DNA of 64,000 nt from Hypomyces perniciosus (GCA_008477525.1 SPDT01000013.1:543501-607500); one strand, 5' to 3'. Shown: positions 44,375 through 56,542, counted from the first letter of the stretch. The notes: generated by a model from the letters alone, not told the origin. Translations and numbers: made by a program.

Positions 44375-45697
44375 TTAGCTTCCACAATGTTTGTTGCCTA
44401 GACCCTGGACTGTGGTATCTCGCTGTATCATCTCCAACGGCCATTCCATTGCGCTTTGCCAGTCCTGCCCAACGTGGGCGGCAATGGCCTGAATCTCCCG
44501 GGCTGGCGTATTGCTGACCAGCCATGAATCTCTGCAGTACGATGCCACCCCGAAGAAGTGTGCCAGTATGACGAGGGCATGGGGCTTGCATTGGCCCAGA
44601 AGCTCTGTGAAGCGTGAAGGTAGCAGAATGGGATATATCACTAATTTCCGCAAAAGCAGTCCCAGTTCTTCGCCAGACTCCAGAGACGTCATCGCCGCGC
44701 CGATGTAGCATAATGTATCCATGTAAGCCTCATGGTCGATGTCGCTTTCCGTTTCGTCGGGGCGTCGCTCCAATAAGTAGGGGAATCTGGAGCGGTTTGC
44801 TTCGCAGAATATGGCAGACGGCTCCGTCAGAGACGAACTAGTCTCAATGGCAGCGTTGATAACTGAGCTAGGATCCTGGCGAACGAAGTCCATGGCAATT
44901 CTGAAAACGCTCATGACGCCTTTGCACAGCTGCAGCCACTGGATTGGTGGTTGGTAGGGCTCGAGTTGGCGATCCCGCAGGCTAGCGAATGCATCGAGAG
45001 ATAGTAGAGCAGCGGTAAAGCTTGAGGCTTCCGCAACGGGTCTATCGATTTCATTGATAGCCTTGCGGTATTGACTAACTGTCGCTTCGAGGTAGCGTGC
45101 TCGAAGTGCAGGTATGCTGTCTGTCAGTTTCAGCCCTGTGTATCCCGTTGACTGCATGTACAACAACGAAAGGCTTAGGATGACATAAAGCAGAGGATCG
45201 TACTGGATTGCTAGTCTCGGCACATTCACAGTCCATCCTTTAATGGCAGAGGAGATATAGGTTGCTGGGAGCGTTGGGCAAACCTCCACGGTGAAGTAGT
45301 GCATGAGACCGAGTTCCATGATACGGCGCTCTCGACTTTCGACTGCTAGCAACTCGATCGGCAGGCTTTCTGCGCTGCTTCCTGTAGACTGCCGGGGCTG
45401 GGACGGTCCAGCAGACCCAGATCCAGATGGAGTGCCTTGGGTTGGGTTCCAAGCTCGATCGTAGTGACACCTGACGTTGTGTCGATTACAATTACCCTAG
45501 ATGATGCCAGCGGATGAGTGTCTGAAGATTCTCTGGCATTGGGAGTCAACTAACACAAACTGGGTGTACTTCATCACACTGTTCCCATATCAGTCGTCTG
45601 AAAAGAAAATATACTGCTGTGAAGTACCCACTTTAACACGTCTGTCACGGCAGCGCTTGCATCCTGTTCTAGATTTGGTGTGGTAGAGACGAGGCAT
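44375..45697 (-). CDS. Zn2Cys6 fungal transcription factor, 3 exons with 24-nt microexon
   Basis: Exons on the minus strand are 45697-45632, 45578-45555 and 45496-44375 (403 residues). The joined finger reads GCKRCRDRRVK / CDEVHPVC / GNCNRHNVRCHYD, restoring all six zinc cysteines; the middle exon is only 24 bases. Introns are 53 and 58 bp with GTGGGT and GTTAGT donors. A Gly/Ser/Pro linker (TQGTPSGSGSAGPSQPRQ) leads to a regulatory helical domain beginning ESLPIELLAVESRERRIMELGLMHYF. I chose ATG 45697 (MPRLYHTKSRTGC), the usual start in this family; ATG 45742 would add 15 residues. It should bind GC-rich triplets in DNA and regulate transcription. The downstream UGT is a plausible but unproven target. 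Promoter region is shared with the divergent LysM gene. Confidence 0.82.
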
Positions 45698-45742
45698 TCG
45701 CAATTTTCGTCCGGAGTATAGATGAGCTGAGCTGCTTGACAT

Positions 45743-46383
45743 CCCGTAGTCTAAAACTGAAGATAAGAAAAGAACAGAAAATTGCACTCATGGAGCAGGC
45801 ATATGACATGTACAGAATACTGTCCGCGTCATAATGGACCGGGCCATGACTCCAATTCTGTGCCGTTCTTTAGGTCTTCTAATCGGCAGCGGACGCGCCG
45901 AAATTATACGAGTCTTGTAGGTTAGTTCCGAGATGATGCTGCGATTTGAGTGAGATGCTGAGGCGGAGGCTGACAGGCCGCCTTGGTGGCTGATTATTAG
46001 TGCTCTTACTGCTGTGGCTTATTAGTGCTGTGGATAGCTGTCCAGAAGAGGCAAGACCCTGGGTTGTACCGATACTAAAGATGACTGGTTACGACAGATA
46101 ACGCAGTCGTGTAATATTACGTGACCCTCAGTGGATCCTGGCTAACAAAGGGTACAAAAAGCGCCGAAGCTCTCGATGTTTCGGCCGTGTTTCCATTCTT
46201 CCTTGCTTCGCCTCTTCAGCCTCCGACCTCTCCGGCTCCTTGTTCCTCTTCTTCCTCCTTTCAACATGCACAAGCAAACACTATCAAGACAGCATCTACC
46301 TGCTGTTTGCACACCCGCCATTGACTGGACTTGAAATACTTGCTATTCCTCGCTATCACTATTCTCCCAACCACATCGCAACA
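45743..46383. promoter_or_regulatory. Divergent promoter between the Zn2Cys6 and LysM genes
   Basis: 641 bp with no coding features. C/T-rich stretches (TTCCTCTTCTTCCTCC) near 46243-46258 precede the LysM gene, as in many fungal core promoters. Confidence 0.4.
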
Positions 46384-46896
46384 ATGCCTCGAGCTTCGCA
46401 CTACGACACCGACGAGGAGCGCCTCCCTCATGGCATGACCCGGGTTGGTTACGATGCCGATACTCAAGTCTACACCTTCCAGGACGCCGACGGCAGTTAC
46501 TGGGAGTCTGCCCCTGGCTGCGAGTACGGCAGACTCACCCGAGTTGGCGATGGTCCTCTCGAAGACTCTAATGATACGGATCCGTTCTTGTCGACCGAGA
46601 GCACCCCGAAGCCATCGTGGCGAAACGATATGAGGCCGTTCCTGAACTTTGGGGTTCTCATTGGACTATGTCTGATATTGCTTTTCTGGTTTCTGGGCCG
46701 GAGTGCACCATCGGAAAACGAGTCTCAGCCGCCGGCTGTTGCCTGTCCGGGACGCAGTCTAACGGTTCACACGGGTGACACGTGCTGGGCCTTGGCTCAA
46801 AGTGAAGGCATCACTGTTGATGAGATGGTTAGCCACAATCCAGGGCTCGACTGTGATAAACTCAGGGTGGGCTCTAAGATTTGCTTGTCTGCCTAA
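46384..46896 (+). CDS. Membrane-anchored protein with a single C-terminal LysM domain
   Basis: 170 residues from ATG 46384; upstream in-frame codons contain no ATG. No signal peptide. Residues 1-80 are acidic and soluble, with a YDADTQVYTFQDADGSYWE block (a motif also found in conserved short fungal LysM proteins, from memory). One transmembrane helix follows at ~88-107 (LNFGVLIGLCLILLFWFLG). The C-terminal LysM domain (~123-169) has the typical HTGDTCWALAQSEGITVDEM...NPGLDCDKLRVGSKICL pattern. If the helix is a signal anchor, the LysM faces the lumen or the wall side. LysM binds chitin or peptidoglycan sugars, but secreted effector function is unlikely because the anchor is retained. Confidence 0.78.
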   Translation: MPRASHYDTDEERLPHGMTRVGYDADTQVYTFQDADGSYWESAPGCEYGRLTRVGDGPLEDSNDTDPFLSTESTPKPSWRNDMRPFLNFGVLIGLCLILLFWFLGRSAPSENESQPPAVACPGRSLTVHTGDTCWALAQSEGITVDEMVSHNPGLDCDKLRVGSKICLSA

Positions 46897-47437
46897 GTGC
46901 TAGACAGCACAGCTGAGCAGCATGGTCGCTTTCAGCTGTTAGGAGAGCTTGCGCACAAACGGGCTGCAAGCTCGGATCATTGTCAATATCACGGGATTTT
47001 CTACTGGCACTCTGAACGGGATTGACCTCTTGTTTCAATCTAATAGTATTAATCAAGGCTCCGTTGATCACGCTACTGTACTGCGTCGGCGCTCGCTCAG
47101 CCACGGGTCGTATCAACATGATACTCAAGGCGGTTATTTATCGGGACCAAGCCTAAGCCTCCGCCTAGGCGGCTAACACACCGACATCACAGGCCAAATG
47201 ACCTGTCCGCGTGGGCCAATGGCTACTGATGAGATTTTTGTCGCTCACTGGGGCCCAAATTTCAATGGACCCCTCGGCGGAGCGGGGCTGTCCATTTTGG
47301 TTGGAGACCCCGACGTCAATATTTTTTTCGTCCCCTCCAGTTCCAACAATTTTTTTTTCCTTTTCTCTTCACACAACAACCCTTGTGCCATTTTTTCTCA
47401 TCTCGTCCTGGTCGCTGTGCTTCCAAGACTCGTCAAG
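46897..47437. other. Intergenic region before the importin gene
   Basis: 541 bp. A 12-bp perfect palindrome CCGCCTAGGCGG lies at 47161-47172. The last ~100 bases are T/C-rich leader of the Kap123-like gene. No gene is seen. Confidence 0.35.
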
Positions 47438-50400
47438 ATGGACAAGGATAAGCTCGCTCAGTTGCTGCAGGCCAGCCAAGTTCGTACGTGCTCGTGTTTC
47501 CTGTGCATCGCTCATTGCTCTTGAACGCGGGCCACAACAAGACACAAGCGAAGCGAGCCCTACTGACGCTCTGCCTCCACAGCCAACACGGAACAGGTCA
47601 AGGCTGTTACTGCCGACCTCCAGAAGAACTACTACTCCCAACCCGAGTCTCTTCTTCTGCTCATCGAGATTGCCCTTACACACAGCGACAATGCCGTTCG
47701 ACAACAGGCATCTGTGCAGGCCCTGCGGCTGGTGACCAAGCACTGGAAACGAACACCACAGGACAAGAAGCCGCTTGTTCGCGCACACCTTCTTGAGGGC
47801 ACTCTCAAGGAGACGTCGTCTGCCAACCGCCACTCCCTGGCGCGTCTGGTTGCCGGCATTGTCGGTGTCGACATGGAGCATGGCGAGGGCGAGGATTTCC
47901 TGAAGCAACTCCTGCCTCTCAACACAAGCGACAATGTCGTCTCCCGGGAGGTTGGCTCATTCGTCCTGTATGCCATGCTTGAGGATGATCCTCAGCACTT
48001 CAGTGATCACACCAGCCAACTCCTGCAACTGTTCCAGTCTCGTATTGAGGACCCTGACAGCAAGGAGGTTCGCATGAACATTGTCCGGGCCATTGGTGCT
48101 ATCCTGATGATCATTGACCCCGATGAGGACCCCCAGGCCCTTCAGGCCATGCAGGGCTTCGTCCCCAGCTTGGTCAACATTCTCAAGGCTACCGTTGAGG
48201 CTGGTGATGAGGAGAGCTACAGCATCGTCTTCGATGTCTTTCACTCGTTCATCGCTTACGACTCCGCTCTTCTTGCCGTTCACCTGCGAGATCTGCTCAT
48301 GTTCATGATTGAACTTGCCGGTAACACAAATGCTGAAGATGATCCTCGTTCCCAGGCCCTTGGCTTCCTCATCCAGACTGTCCGATTCCGTCGCATGAAG
48401 ATCCAGGGCATGAAGGATCTCGGTGCTGAGTTGATGGTCAAGGCTATGCACATTGTCATTGATCTGGACTCCGATGATGAGGAGGACATGTCACCTGCTC
48501 GGGTTGCTATTAGCCTCATCGACCAGCTTGCCAACGAGCTGCCTCCTCGACAGGTCATCGTGCCCCTCCTCGAGCAGTTCCCTGCCTTTGCCAGTCACCA
48601 GGACCCACGTTACCGAATGGCCGCCATGCTGGCACTTGGCAACGCTGCTGAGGGAGCTCCTGATTTTATCTCCACTCAATTGCAGCCACTTCTCCCTGCC
48701 ATCATCAGCCTGCTTTGCGACTCAGAGATCAAGGTTAGGCATGCGGCTCTGGTTGGTCTGATCCATCTTGCCGAGGAGATGGCCGACGAGATGGCCTCAC
48801 ACCATGAGAAGATCATTGAGGCCGTCCTGAAGAACTTGGAATCGGCTTCTCAAGCCGGCTCAGACAAAACCAACGTCAGCATTATCCGATGTGCTTGTGG
48901 CGCCCTGGATACCTTTGGCGATGGCATCGACACCCAGATCATGGCTCAATATGGACCTAGCCTGATCGGCCCCATGGTTAAGCTGCTTGAGCACGAAGAC
49001 TACGGTGTCAAGGCTGCCGCCGCATCGGCCATTGGTGCAATTGCATCATCCATGGAGAAGGAGTTCCAGCCTTACTTTGAGGGTGTCATGAAGTCCCTGG
49101 GTCAGTTTGTCATGATCAAGGACAGTGAGGAGGCCATGAACCTGAGGAGCTCGACCTGCGACAGCCTGGGCCGCATTGCTCTGGCTGTTGGCCCCGAGGC
49201 TTTCCAGCCCTACGTCATGGACCTGATGAAGGCCAGCGAGGAGGCTTTGGGCCTGGACAACCCCAGATTAAAGGAGACCAGCTTCATCCTTTGGTCTAAC
49301 CTCTCCAAGGTTTACCACGAGCAATTCGAGCATTTCCTCGAGGGTGTCTTCAAGGGCATTTTCGCTTCTTTGGAGCTTGAGGAGGAAGAACTCGACATTC
49401 CTGGTGTTGATCCTAGCCAGCTTGACAATGGCACCGTCGTTGTGGGTGGCAAGCGAATCAAGGTCAAGGCTCAAACTGAGGAAGACCTTACCATTGCTAG
49501 CGGCGGTGAGGACGAGTGGGATGATCTGGAAGACCTCCAAGACCTTGCTGGTGGTGTGACCGCCATTGCAATGGAGCAGGAGATTGCTCTCGATGTCCTC
49601 GGCGACGTTATCTCCAACTCCTGCAACGGCAGCAATCTCGAGGCCTACGTTGAGAAGACCATCGAGAAGGTTGTGCCTTTCACTGACCACGACTACGAAG
49701 GCTGCCGCAAGACTGCCATCTCCACCCTTTGGCGAACCTACGCCCGCGTCTTCCAAGTTTGGGAAGAGGGTGCTGGTGTCAAGTGGGAGGCTGGCATGCC
49801 CCCGAAGCCCACACCTCCTGCGTCCATCATTACTATTGGCCAAACCCTGTATGAGTCTACCCTGACTATCTGGGCCAACGACAGCGATCGGTATGTATCC
49901 ATTGTTTTCTTCTTAAAGCCTTCACTTCTCTCTCTACATGATGACAACCTTGCGTTATACCCAGCTCACTCAGATGCAAATGCACTTGCTGAGAACGCGT
50001 CTAATCACGTCTGACTTTGATAATTTTCCTCACATGTTCTGCGTCAATATTTTGTTAGGATTTGGCGCTAACCAGGAAATAGGTCTGTTGTTACTGACAT
50101 CAACCGCAACGTTGCCGCCACTCTCAAGGCATGTGGCCCTGCGGTCCTGACTTCCCAGGACGGTATGCTGCAGGAGGTCATCTCTGTCGTCAGTCTTCTC
50201 ATCACTCGTTCGCACCCTTGCCAGCTGGATCTCGGCGAGGAGGACGAGGAACAGGAAGTTGATGCTGGATCCTCAGAGTATGATTGGCTCGCAATTGACA
50301 CTGCTTTGGACGTTGTCGTTGGTCTTGCTGCTGCTCTGGGCCCTGCCTTTGGCGAGCTGTGGAAGATCTTCGAGAAGCCCATTCTCAAGCTGGCTAGCTC

Positions 50401-51078
50401 TACCGAGGACCTTCATCGTTCGACGGCCGTGGGCACCATTGCTGAGATCACCAAGTACACTGGTGAGGCCATTACTCCCTACACTGTGTCTGTTGGACAG
50501 GCTCTCTTGCGACGCCTGTCGGATCCGGATGCCTTGACCAAGTCCAACGCAGCCTACGCTGTTGGCCTGCTGGTCTTCAACTCAACCGACACGGAGAAGA
50601 CTATTCCTATGTTCCCCCAGCTGTGGGAGAAGCTTGAGCCGCTGTTGGCTATGCGCGAAATGCGCATCACTGACAACGTCTCTGGTGCACTCTCCCGTAT
50701 GATGATGAAGCATGCCGATGCCGGATTCGTCGCTCAGGCCCTTCCTGCTGTTGCGGCTACCCTGCCCCTTCAGGAGGAGTACGAGGAGAATGAGCCTATC
50801 TATCAGTGCATCTACACCCTCTGTAAGTATTGGAGTGATGGAATTTATAACTAGAGGGGTTGCTAACTTTGCCGATAGATAACCAATCCAACGAGACCGT
50901 CCAGCAGCTGACTCCCCAGCTGATTGGCATCTTCGAGAAGGTCCTTGGACCTCCTGAAGAGCAGCTTGAGCCACAGACGCGCCAGATTCTATCCCAGACC
51001 GTTCAGGTGTTGTACAAGGCCAAGCCAGACTTGCTGGCGAACAACCCCGGTTTGCTGCAGCTGGCCGTATCGCAGTAA
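47438..51078 (+). CDS. Importin beta-family karyopherin, Kap123-like, 4 exons
   Basis: Exons 47438-47483, 47583-49890, 50083-50822 and 50879-51078 give 1097 residues; introns are 99, 192 and 56 bp. Joins read QASQVPNTEQVKAV, NDSDRSVVTDINRN and YTLYNQSNETVQQL. The start MDKDKLAQLLQ, the NYYSQPESLLLLIEIALTHSD importin-N region, the length and the HEAT-repeat periodicity throughout fit yeast Kap123/importin-4. An acidic loop (EEEELDIPGVD and EDEWDDLEDLQD) lies near 635-700. Kap123 imports ribosomal proteins and histones H3/H4 into the nucleus through FG nucleoporins and RanGTP. Codon use is strongly biased to C/G-ending codons, suggesting high expression. Confidence 0.9.
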
Positions 51079-51685
51079 ATGGATAGCATGATTGACAGGT
51101 GATGAGGAAATGAAGATACGACCTATACCCATTTTGATGAGCAAAACAGCAGGTTGAGGGTATATTAAAAGTTTAATAGAATGATTAAGTATAGAGTTTG
51201 ATATGAATTTACACACTGGATTCAACAAGAGCTCTACTCTCGAGTGAATTGACTACGACTACTACCTATGCATTGGTCTACTTTGTACTCATGCACTGTG
51301 ACTATTCAGGTAATTCTTATAATACTCCGTACTCCATATGCAGGCCAACATCACACATGCACAGGACCCGTACCTGCAGCTCGCTCCCTGCATGTAGTAT
51401 TGCGTCGTCAGGTAGCACCTCGATAATACGTCATACCTCTTAGTAATGGCGGAACAGGAGATGTGAGGTTGTTTACAAAGTTGTATACACGGCCGTCCGT
51501 TCTTAAGAACAATCTATTTTTGCCTGTATTTCCCATATGATTTACCATGTCTAACATTCCAATGCCCCATACCGCCGTAAATGCATCAATCATACAAATA
51601 AAGGCTGCAGCATCCAGCAAACGCCTCTCCCAAAGGGTGTAAAAAAGAGAAGGAAAAATAAAAACAAAAAACCTGAAGCAACGCC
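51079..51685. other. Convergent 3' intergenic region
   Basis: 607 bp. Holds 3' ends of two convergent genes and one TACTCCGTA motif at 51323-51331. Nothing else is seen. Confidence 0.35.
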
Positions 51686-54630
51686 CTACCAAATGCGCTT
51701 CGCAACCATTTCATATCGAAACACGCCCTGATAATCTCCGTCCGAAGACTTATCGTCCGAAGGGGTAGATCCCTTCCCCTTGTTGGTTCGTTTTAATCCC
51801 TCGGTGGGATCGGCGTTGATCCAGCGGGACCTGTCCTCGCCGACTTCGACGTGGCCAAATCCACCGACTCTTTTCCCTTGGGCGTTGTAGTTGTCGTACT
51901 CTGCCTTGCCGGCGGCTACGAGCGCCTCGTTCTGTTTCATTTTGGCATAGCGATTTCGTGAATACTTGAGTAGTACCATTCCGAGGAGTAACTTGAGGAT
52001 AAGGAGGACGAGAAAGATGATAAAGAAGACGACGACCATGGTCAGCGCCGCAATGACGTCATCTGAGGTCCACGAGTACCATGGCCGAGAGTTCAATGGC
52101 GAGCCATAAGGATATCCATAGGTTGCTCGTCCCAGTGAGTCCCGAATAAGCGAATCGAAGCGGCTCAGCGCGGCAATCATGGCGGGAGAAGAGGGTACGG
52201 CGGATTCTGCAGTCAGAGATGTCTGGGTCGATGGTGGCAGCGGCATCGGTATATGCGTAGAGATGAGCATGTGATATGTCTGGATTGAGGCACGGATAAA
52301 GAGACACGAGAGGGGAATGACAGCAAGTCCAAGTCTTCGCGTGAGGGAAGGGGTGGTGAATGCCTACGAAGGGTTCGGTCAGTATTGGGCAATACCGTAG
52401 CATAGCATTCTATATCACTCACATTTGTATAGTAGTCTTTGCACAAGATGTCCAGGATTCTGCTATAAAACTTGGGCTTGATGTTGTTGAACTTGGTCAC
52501 ATATGCGTGCTTGATGGTGTCAACTAGCATCTCACTGCCAACAACGATGAAGAACGGCGAGAGCACTTCCCCTGACATTATCCAGGACGGTAGTACAGTG
52601 AAGCTGTGTGGGAGAATGGATGGAGAATGCAACGGCGCTGTCTTGGTGAAGCTCTCACTCATTCCTGCACCCGGTACAGATAAGCCGCCGACTTCGACGA
52701 TGTTCCGCATGCCGATAATGAGAAGCATGACCCAGAGGTGAAATCGCTCCACAATGTCGGCACATGTCAGCTGAAACACGCTATCCTTGTCAAATCGTTT
52801 GAAAACAGTGCTCTTGATTTCGACGAACTGGTTGGAGAGTAGGAGCGTCAGGAGGGCATTGGAATATGAGTTGACGGCCACATTGAGCGTGATGACTTGA
52901 TAGTAGAGCGCAACGGAATGAAGACAACTGTAAGCCAATGCGAGGATGAACATGCCCAACGGCAGCAGAATTTTAGAGCGGCCAGACGAATTGCGAGACA
53001 GGGTCTCGGCGCTGAAGAGACACTCAAGGATATCTTGACCTATTGCTGACAGAAGCCGATCCCCAACTTCAAGGATGTTGTACACAACGTACAACTTGAT
53101 TGCAGACTGAGCGCGAATAAGGTGATACATCCGGCTGGCATCCAACTTCATCAGCACAAGCGAGCTGCATATAATGACAGCACCTTGGAGAAGATCCGCT
53201 TTGTGGAAGGAGGAGAGGTTAGATGGCATCGACTTCGTCCTTCGATGGCGGAACGTGCCAGACTTGGGACCTGGGTCGCGAGCTTGGATCGATATTTTCG
53301 GGACGTCGATCTTGCGGGTACGCGAGCCCGCACGGCTTCCGTTTTGACGCTGGCGGACACGAGACGTCGCCCTGCCGTCAGTTGAAGCATCGCTCGCTCT
53401 GCTACAGCTCCGCGATCTCGCGCTGTCGGAGACATCACTAATACTCCGAGACCGACTAGTCTGCCCTCGCCTCCACAACCTGCCCAGGCCGTACCAGACA
53501 TAGCCAACTAGCCACTTGACCTCCTTGAGAAGGAGGTAAATCCACCATCGGACCAGGACTGCCACGGCGATGATAAACTTAATGGGAAGAATGGTGAAAG
53601 TATGCAGCCATGCGTCCAGACAGGCAAGGGCGCCAAAGTACAGTGTCCGCTCAAGAAAAGGGGGGATCAAAAGGACATTCTTGAGGCGCTCGAACTTGAC
53701 AGCGTGTGATTCGTAAGGGAGGTCGTTAGTATGTGATTGGTAGATGTAGAGAGGGTTGGGTCGCTGCGCAGCTAGCTCGAGCTGAAGATGCGTGTGTATC
53801 GACATTGGTGGGAGTGGAATTATGGGCGGTATCGGAGATGGTGGCCGAAGGCCCGAACCAGACGAGGTTACAGGCTGTGATCCAAGGCTTGCCGGGCCTG
53901 TCTTGATTGCTGGCGCTACAGTCCCATTTGCATTTGCGGCGCTACCATCGAGGCTCAACTGCAAGCTTTGGGGCCGGCCCGCTGGGTTGGACGAGAATCG
54001 TCGCGGAGAGGTAGTGCCTGACGGAGCGTCGCTGGGATATGACCGACTCGCTGGCGGCGTCGACACAGTCCTTGGCGCACGCAACGAGCGTCGCGATGCA
54101 TCTCTGGGTTCTCTAACAAGCCAGACACCCGGACTGCGCGCATCAACGGCCACGCCATTAGGCTCAGGCTGCCTCAGCAGGGACTGGCGAATGGCCTCCT
54201 GTTCAGCAATGAAGTCGGTTTGCTCTGGGTCGATGGACCAACGCGGCGGTGGCGCCGGGGCAATAGGGAGTGATTTGGGCGAGCTGGTAAGCTCTCTCAT
54301 CTCTTCCGCTGAAAGCCGCTGCACATTATCGTGACTGTGTGTCTTCTTTATCGTTCCACTGCTGCTGCGCTGTCTCGCCAACTCGCCGCCGCCACCACTG
54401 TCCTTTCTCCCCGCCACGCCGTTTTCGCCGGGCGTCGCTGTCCACGGGTTCTTCGAGCGTCCATTTACAGGGCTGCTGCACTGGTGTGACGCATCCTCCT
54501 TGGACTCGAGGCGCTGATCTGCCGCCGAAATGGCTGGTAAACTTGACGACGAGTTCTTCCGACTCGGGGCGGCGGACGGTGCAAATGACGGCGCGGGCAG
54601 AGGGGTGATCGGGTTTGCGGTTACAGCCAT
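51686..54630 (-). CDS. TAPT1/Emp65-family (DUF747) multi-pass membrane protein, 2 exons
   Basis: Minus-strand exons 54630-52423 and 52363-51686 give 961 residues; the 59-bp intron joins KDYYTN to AFTTPSLTRRLG. Residues 1-290 are Ser/Pro-rich and disordered. The DUF747 core from ~315 starts with ERLKNVLLIPPFLERTLYFG, and includes KADLLQGAVIICSSLVLM, a YNILEVGDRLLSAIGQDILE block, and DTIKHAYVTKFNNIKP. At least six hydrophobic segments are visible, and the C-terminal part has another long helix (VVVFFIIFLVLLILKLLLGMV). A basic insert lies between the first membrane pair (RSRSISD...). Yeast Emp65 works with Slp1 in ER quality control that protects soluble proteins from degradation; animal TAPT1 is linked to ciliary and Golgi function. 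An ER role is inferred. Confidence 0.85.
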
Positions 54631-54976
54631 CGCCGAGGCTTCTTCTACTCGAGCATTCTGTGCGGGTGTGACTGCGGTGCCATAGAGGCCTGAAGCTCAT
54701 AGAGGAGGAGGCCAATGGAGGGGATTCAAACGGACAGTGATGATGACAGGTTGAAGATGGATGATATTTAGGGCGGTGCGCACTACCTCTCAATTGGTAT
54801 GGTATAGTATGGTGGCAGGGTGGCTTGCCGCTATTACTGCACTTTATAGAAGGTGGGGGCTCAGCCGTTTCAGTGCGTCACAGCGACCCTTCAGCTGCTT
54901 TATTTCGTCATGCACTATTATTACTATTACTCCACTGAACTACTACCACTCATCAAAGAGCAACTCAAAGAGCAGC
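54631..54976. other. Intergenic region between TAPT1-like and D123-like genes
   Basis: 346 bp between two minus-strand genes: promoter of the TAPT1-like gene and the 3' end of the next gene. Contains short ATTACT repeats. Nothing else is seen. Confidence 0.3.
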
Positions 54977-55918
54977 TCAAAGAACAACCCGAAATTCAAC
55001 ATCCTCAGACTCCTCCCCATACAGCACAGACCGGTCCTTTACCCACTGAAACAGACAAGAACCACATGCACTCCTCACGCCAAACGTGTTGAGCTCGACC
55101 AGTGCGCACACTCCCGTCTCCTCGTTGTAGAGCACATCAAACGTAAAGCCCTGCGTCCGGAGAAGATCGTCCATCTCATGCTCGCCAGGCTTGTGCAAAC
55201 GGGCAATGATCTCAGAGTGAACCCCGCTAATCCCGTCGAGAATCGTCTGTGCCCGATGCTCCCTCTCGTCTGGTGTTTTCTCTGCAAAAATCCAGGGCTT
55301 GTGCCATTTGTACTGGCTGACGGCAGTGATCCTTAACGTTTCAGGGACGCAGAAGACGCGATACTCTCTTTCGGTCCTCATTCTCGTGTCGAATGGGAGG
55401 AAAAAGAGGCGCGCTTCTTGAGCGCCACGGCTCAGTGTATTGGAGAGCGCGCTCCAGGCCCTGAATGAGGTGGTGAGCTGGAGGATGATCTCGTCAACCG
55501 AGTCGAGCGACACCTTCCCAGGCGTTGTCTGAGCGCCATCCTTTGCAGAGCAGGCCGCGAGACGCATGAAGAGACCTCCGGGTGGGAAGGTCAGCTTATT
55601 GAAGGCGGAATACACATCGTCCCGAAGATCCTCCTCATAGGACCGATTTAGCACGCGAGTATGAATAGACGCTGAGGCAGCCTTGACAAGAACGCCGACC
55701 TGCGCTCGCGAGAGAGGGACGATTTGGAGGTCCGAAGCAGGAATACCGCGTGACTCGAGTATCAACGGAAGCCATCTCTCGAAAGAATAGGGGATCTCCG
55801 TGGGGATTGGGAGGTCTGGCGCCTCTTCCGCAGTGTGGAAGTTGGTGTTGAAGTTTGTCGGCACGCCTGTGTCCAGATCTCGCTGCACATCCTGGATATC
55901 AACGCTCGTGAACCTCAT
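54977..55918 (-). CDS. D123 (Cdc123)-like ATP-grasp family protein, divergent
   Basis: Single exon of 313 residues from ATG 55918; the frame extends upstream only through sequence lacking conserved features. Motifs match the D123 family: an N-terminal IPYSFERWLPLILESRGIPAS region, RTEREYRVFCVPETLRITAVSQYKWHKPW in the middle, and FTFDVLYNEE...ALVELNTFGVRSACGSCLFQW near the C-terminus, where the acidic and Asn residues (ELNTFG) lie at the metal/ATP site. True Cdc123 assembles translation initiation factor eIF2. This protein lacks the usual Cdc123 N-terminal block, so it is more likely a fungus-specific relative than the essential chaperone. Substrate unknown. Confidence 0.65.
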   Translation of the reverse strand: MRFTSVDIQDVQRDLDTGVPTNFNTNFHTAEEAPDLPIPTEIPYSFERWLPLILESRGIPASDLQIVPLSRAQVGVLVKAASASIHTRVLNRSYEEDLRDDVYSAFNKLTFPPGGLFMRLAACSAKDGAQTTPGKVSLDSVDEIILQLTTSFRAWSALSNTLSRGAQEARLFFLPFDTRMRTEREYRVFCVPETLRITAVSQYKWHKPWIFAEKTPDEREHRAQTILDGISGVHSEIIARLHKPGEHEMDDLLRTQGFTFDVLYNEETGVCALVELNTFGVRSACGSCLFQWVKDRSVLYGEESEDVEFRVVL

Positions 55919-56542
55919 TCTGGCTGCCCTGTACAGAGTATAGGAGGAGTATGACTTTGCAAGTGAATAAAAGTCGTCGATAGGTGATGATGGAATTATT
56001 AATGAGCACTTTGTGATATGATATAAGTAGTACCTGGTAGAACTAGTAGTAGTAGATAATACGGCCAATGACTCAGACCGGCCAAGGTTCAAATATCTGT
56101 AATCGCTCCTTCTACACCCGCGTGTGGTGAGCTTGAGGCGGCTGTTTATACGATCTTGATATGACCTACAGTACTCCGTACCTCGTATAATAAAATGAAA
56201 ATCGATTAATGCTTCTTTGCAACTGCTACACATGGCTGCACTTATGCATGTTTAGCTACCTAAAATGGCCTTAGTTGAGAAGAACCTAGAGACTAAAATG
56301 CAGATAAGAGTAATATTCATAGGTACGGAATACGGAGAGCCAAGCCGAATGCTAATTCCGAAATGCCAAGTCCTTTTGGCCATGTCTGAATTAGGTTGTA
56401 TTTCAAAAGGAACCTGTGGAGCTTCAAGTCTGAGAATTGTCTTAGTTGTTACTCGTATGAGTCTTGAATTAATGACAAAAAACGCCATATGCAATCGAGT
56501 CCATTTCTACATCAAACTCCGTATCCTCCCTGTCTCGGACAG
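55919..56542. other. Intergenic region
   Basis: 624 bp between two minus-strand genes. TACTCCGTA is at 56172-56180; a related TACGGAATACGGAG string lies near 56323-56336. No gene is seen. Confidence 0.35.

Noticed and set aside
38331..46896. Secondary-metabolite gene cluster
   Set aside because: A UGT and a Zn2Cys6 regulator are present, but no synthase, P450 or transporter; the nearby SDR is across 13 kb of transposon.
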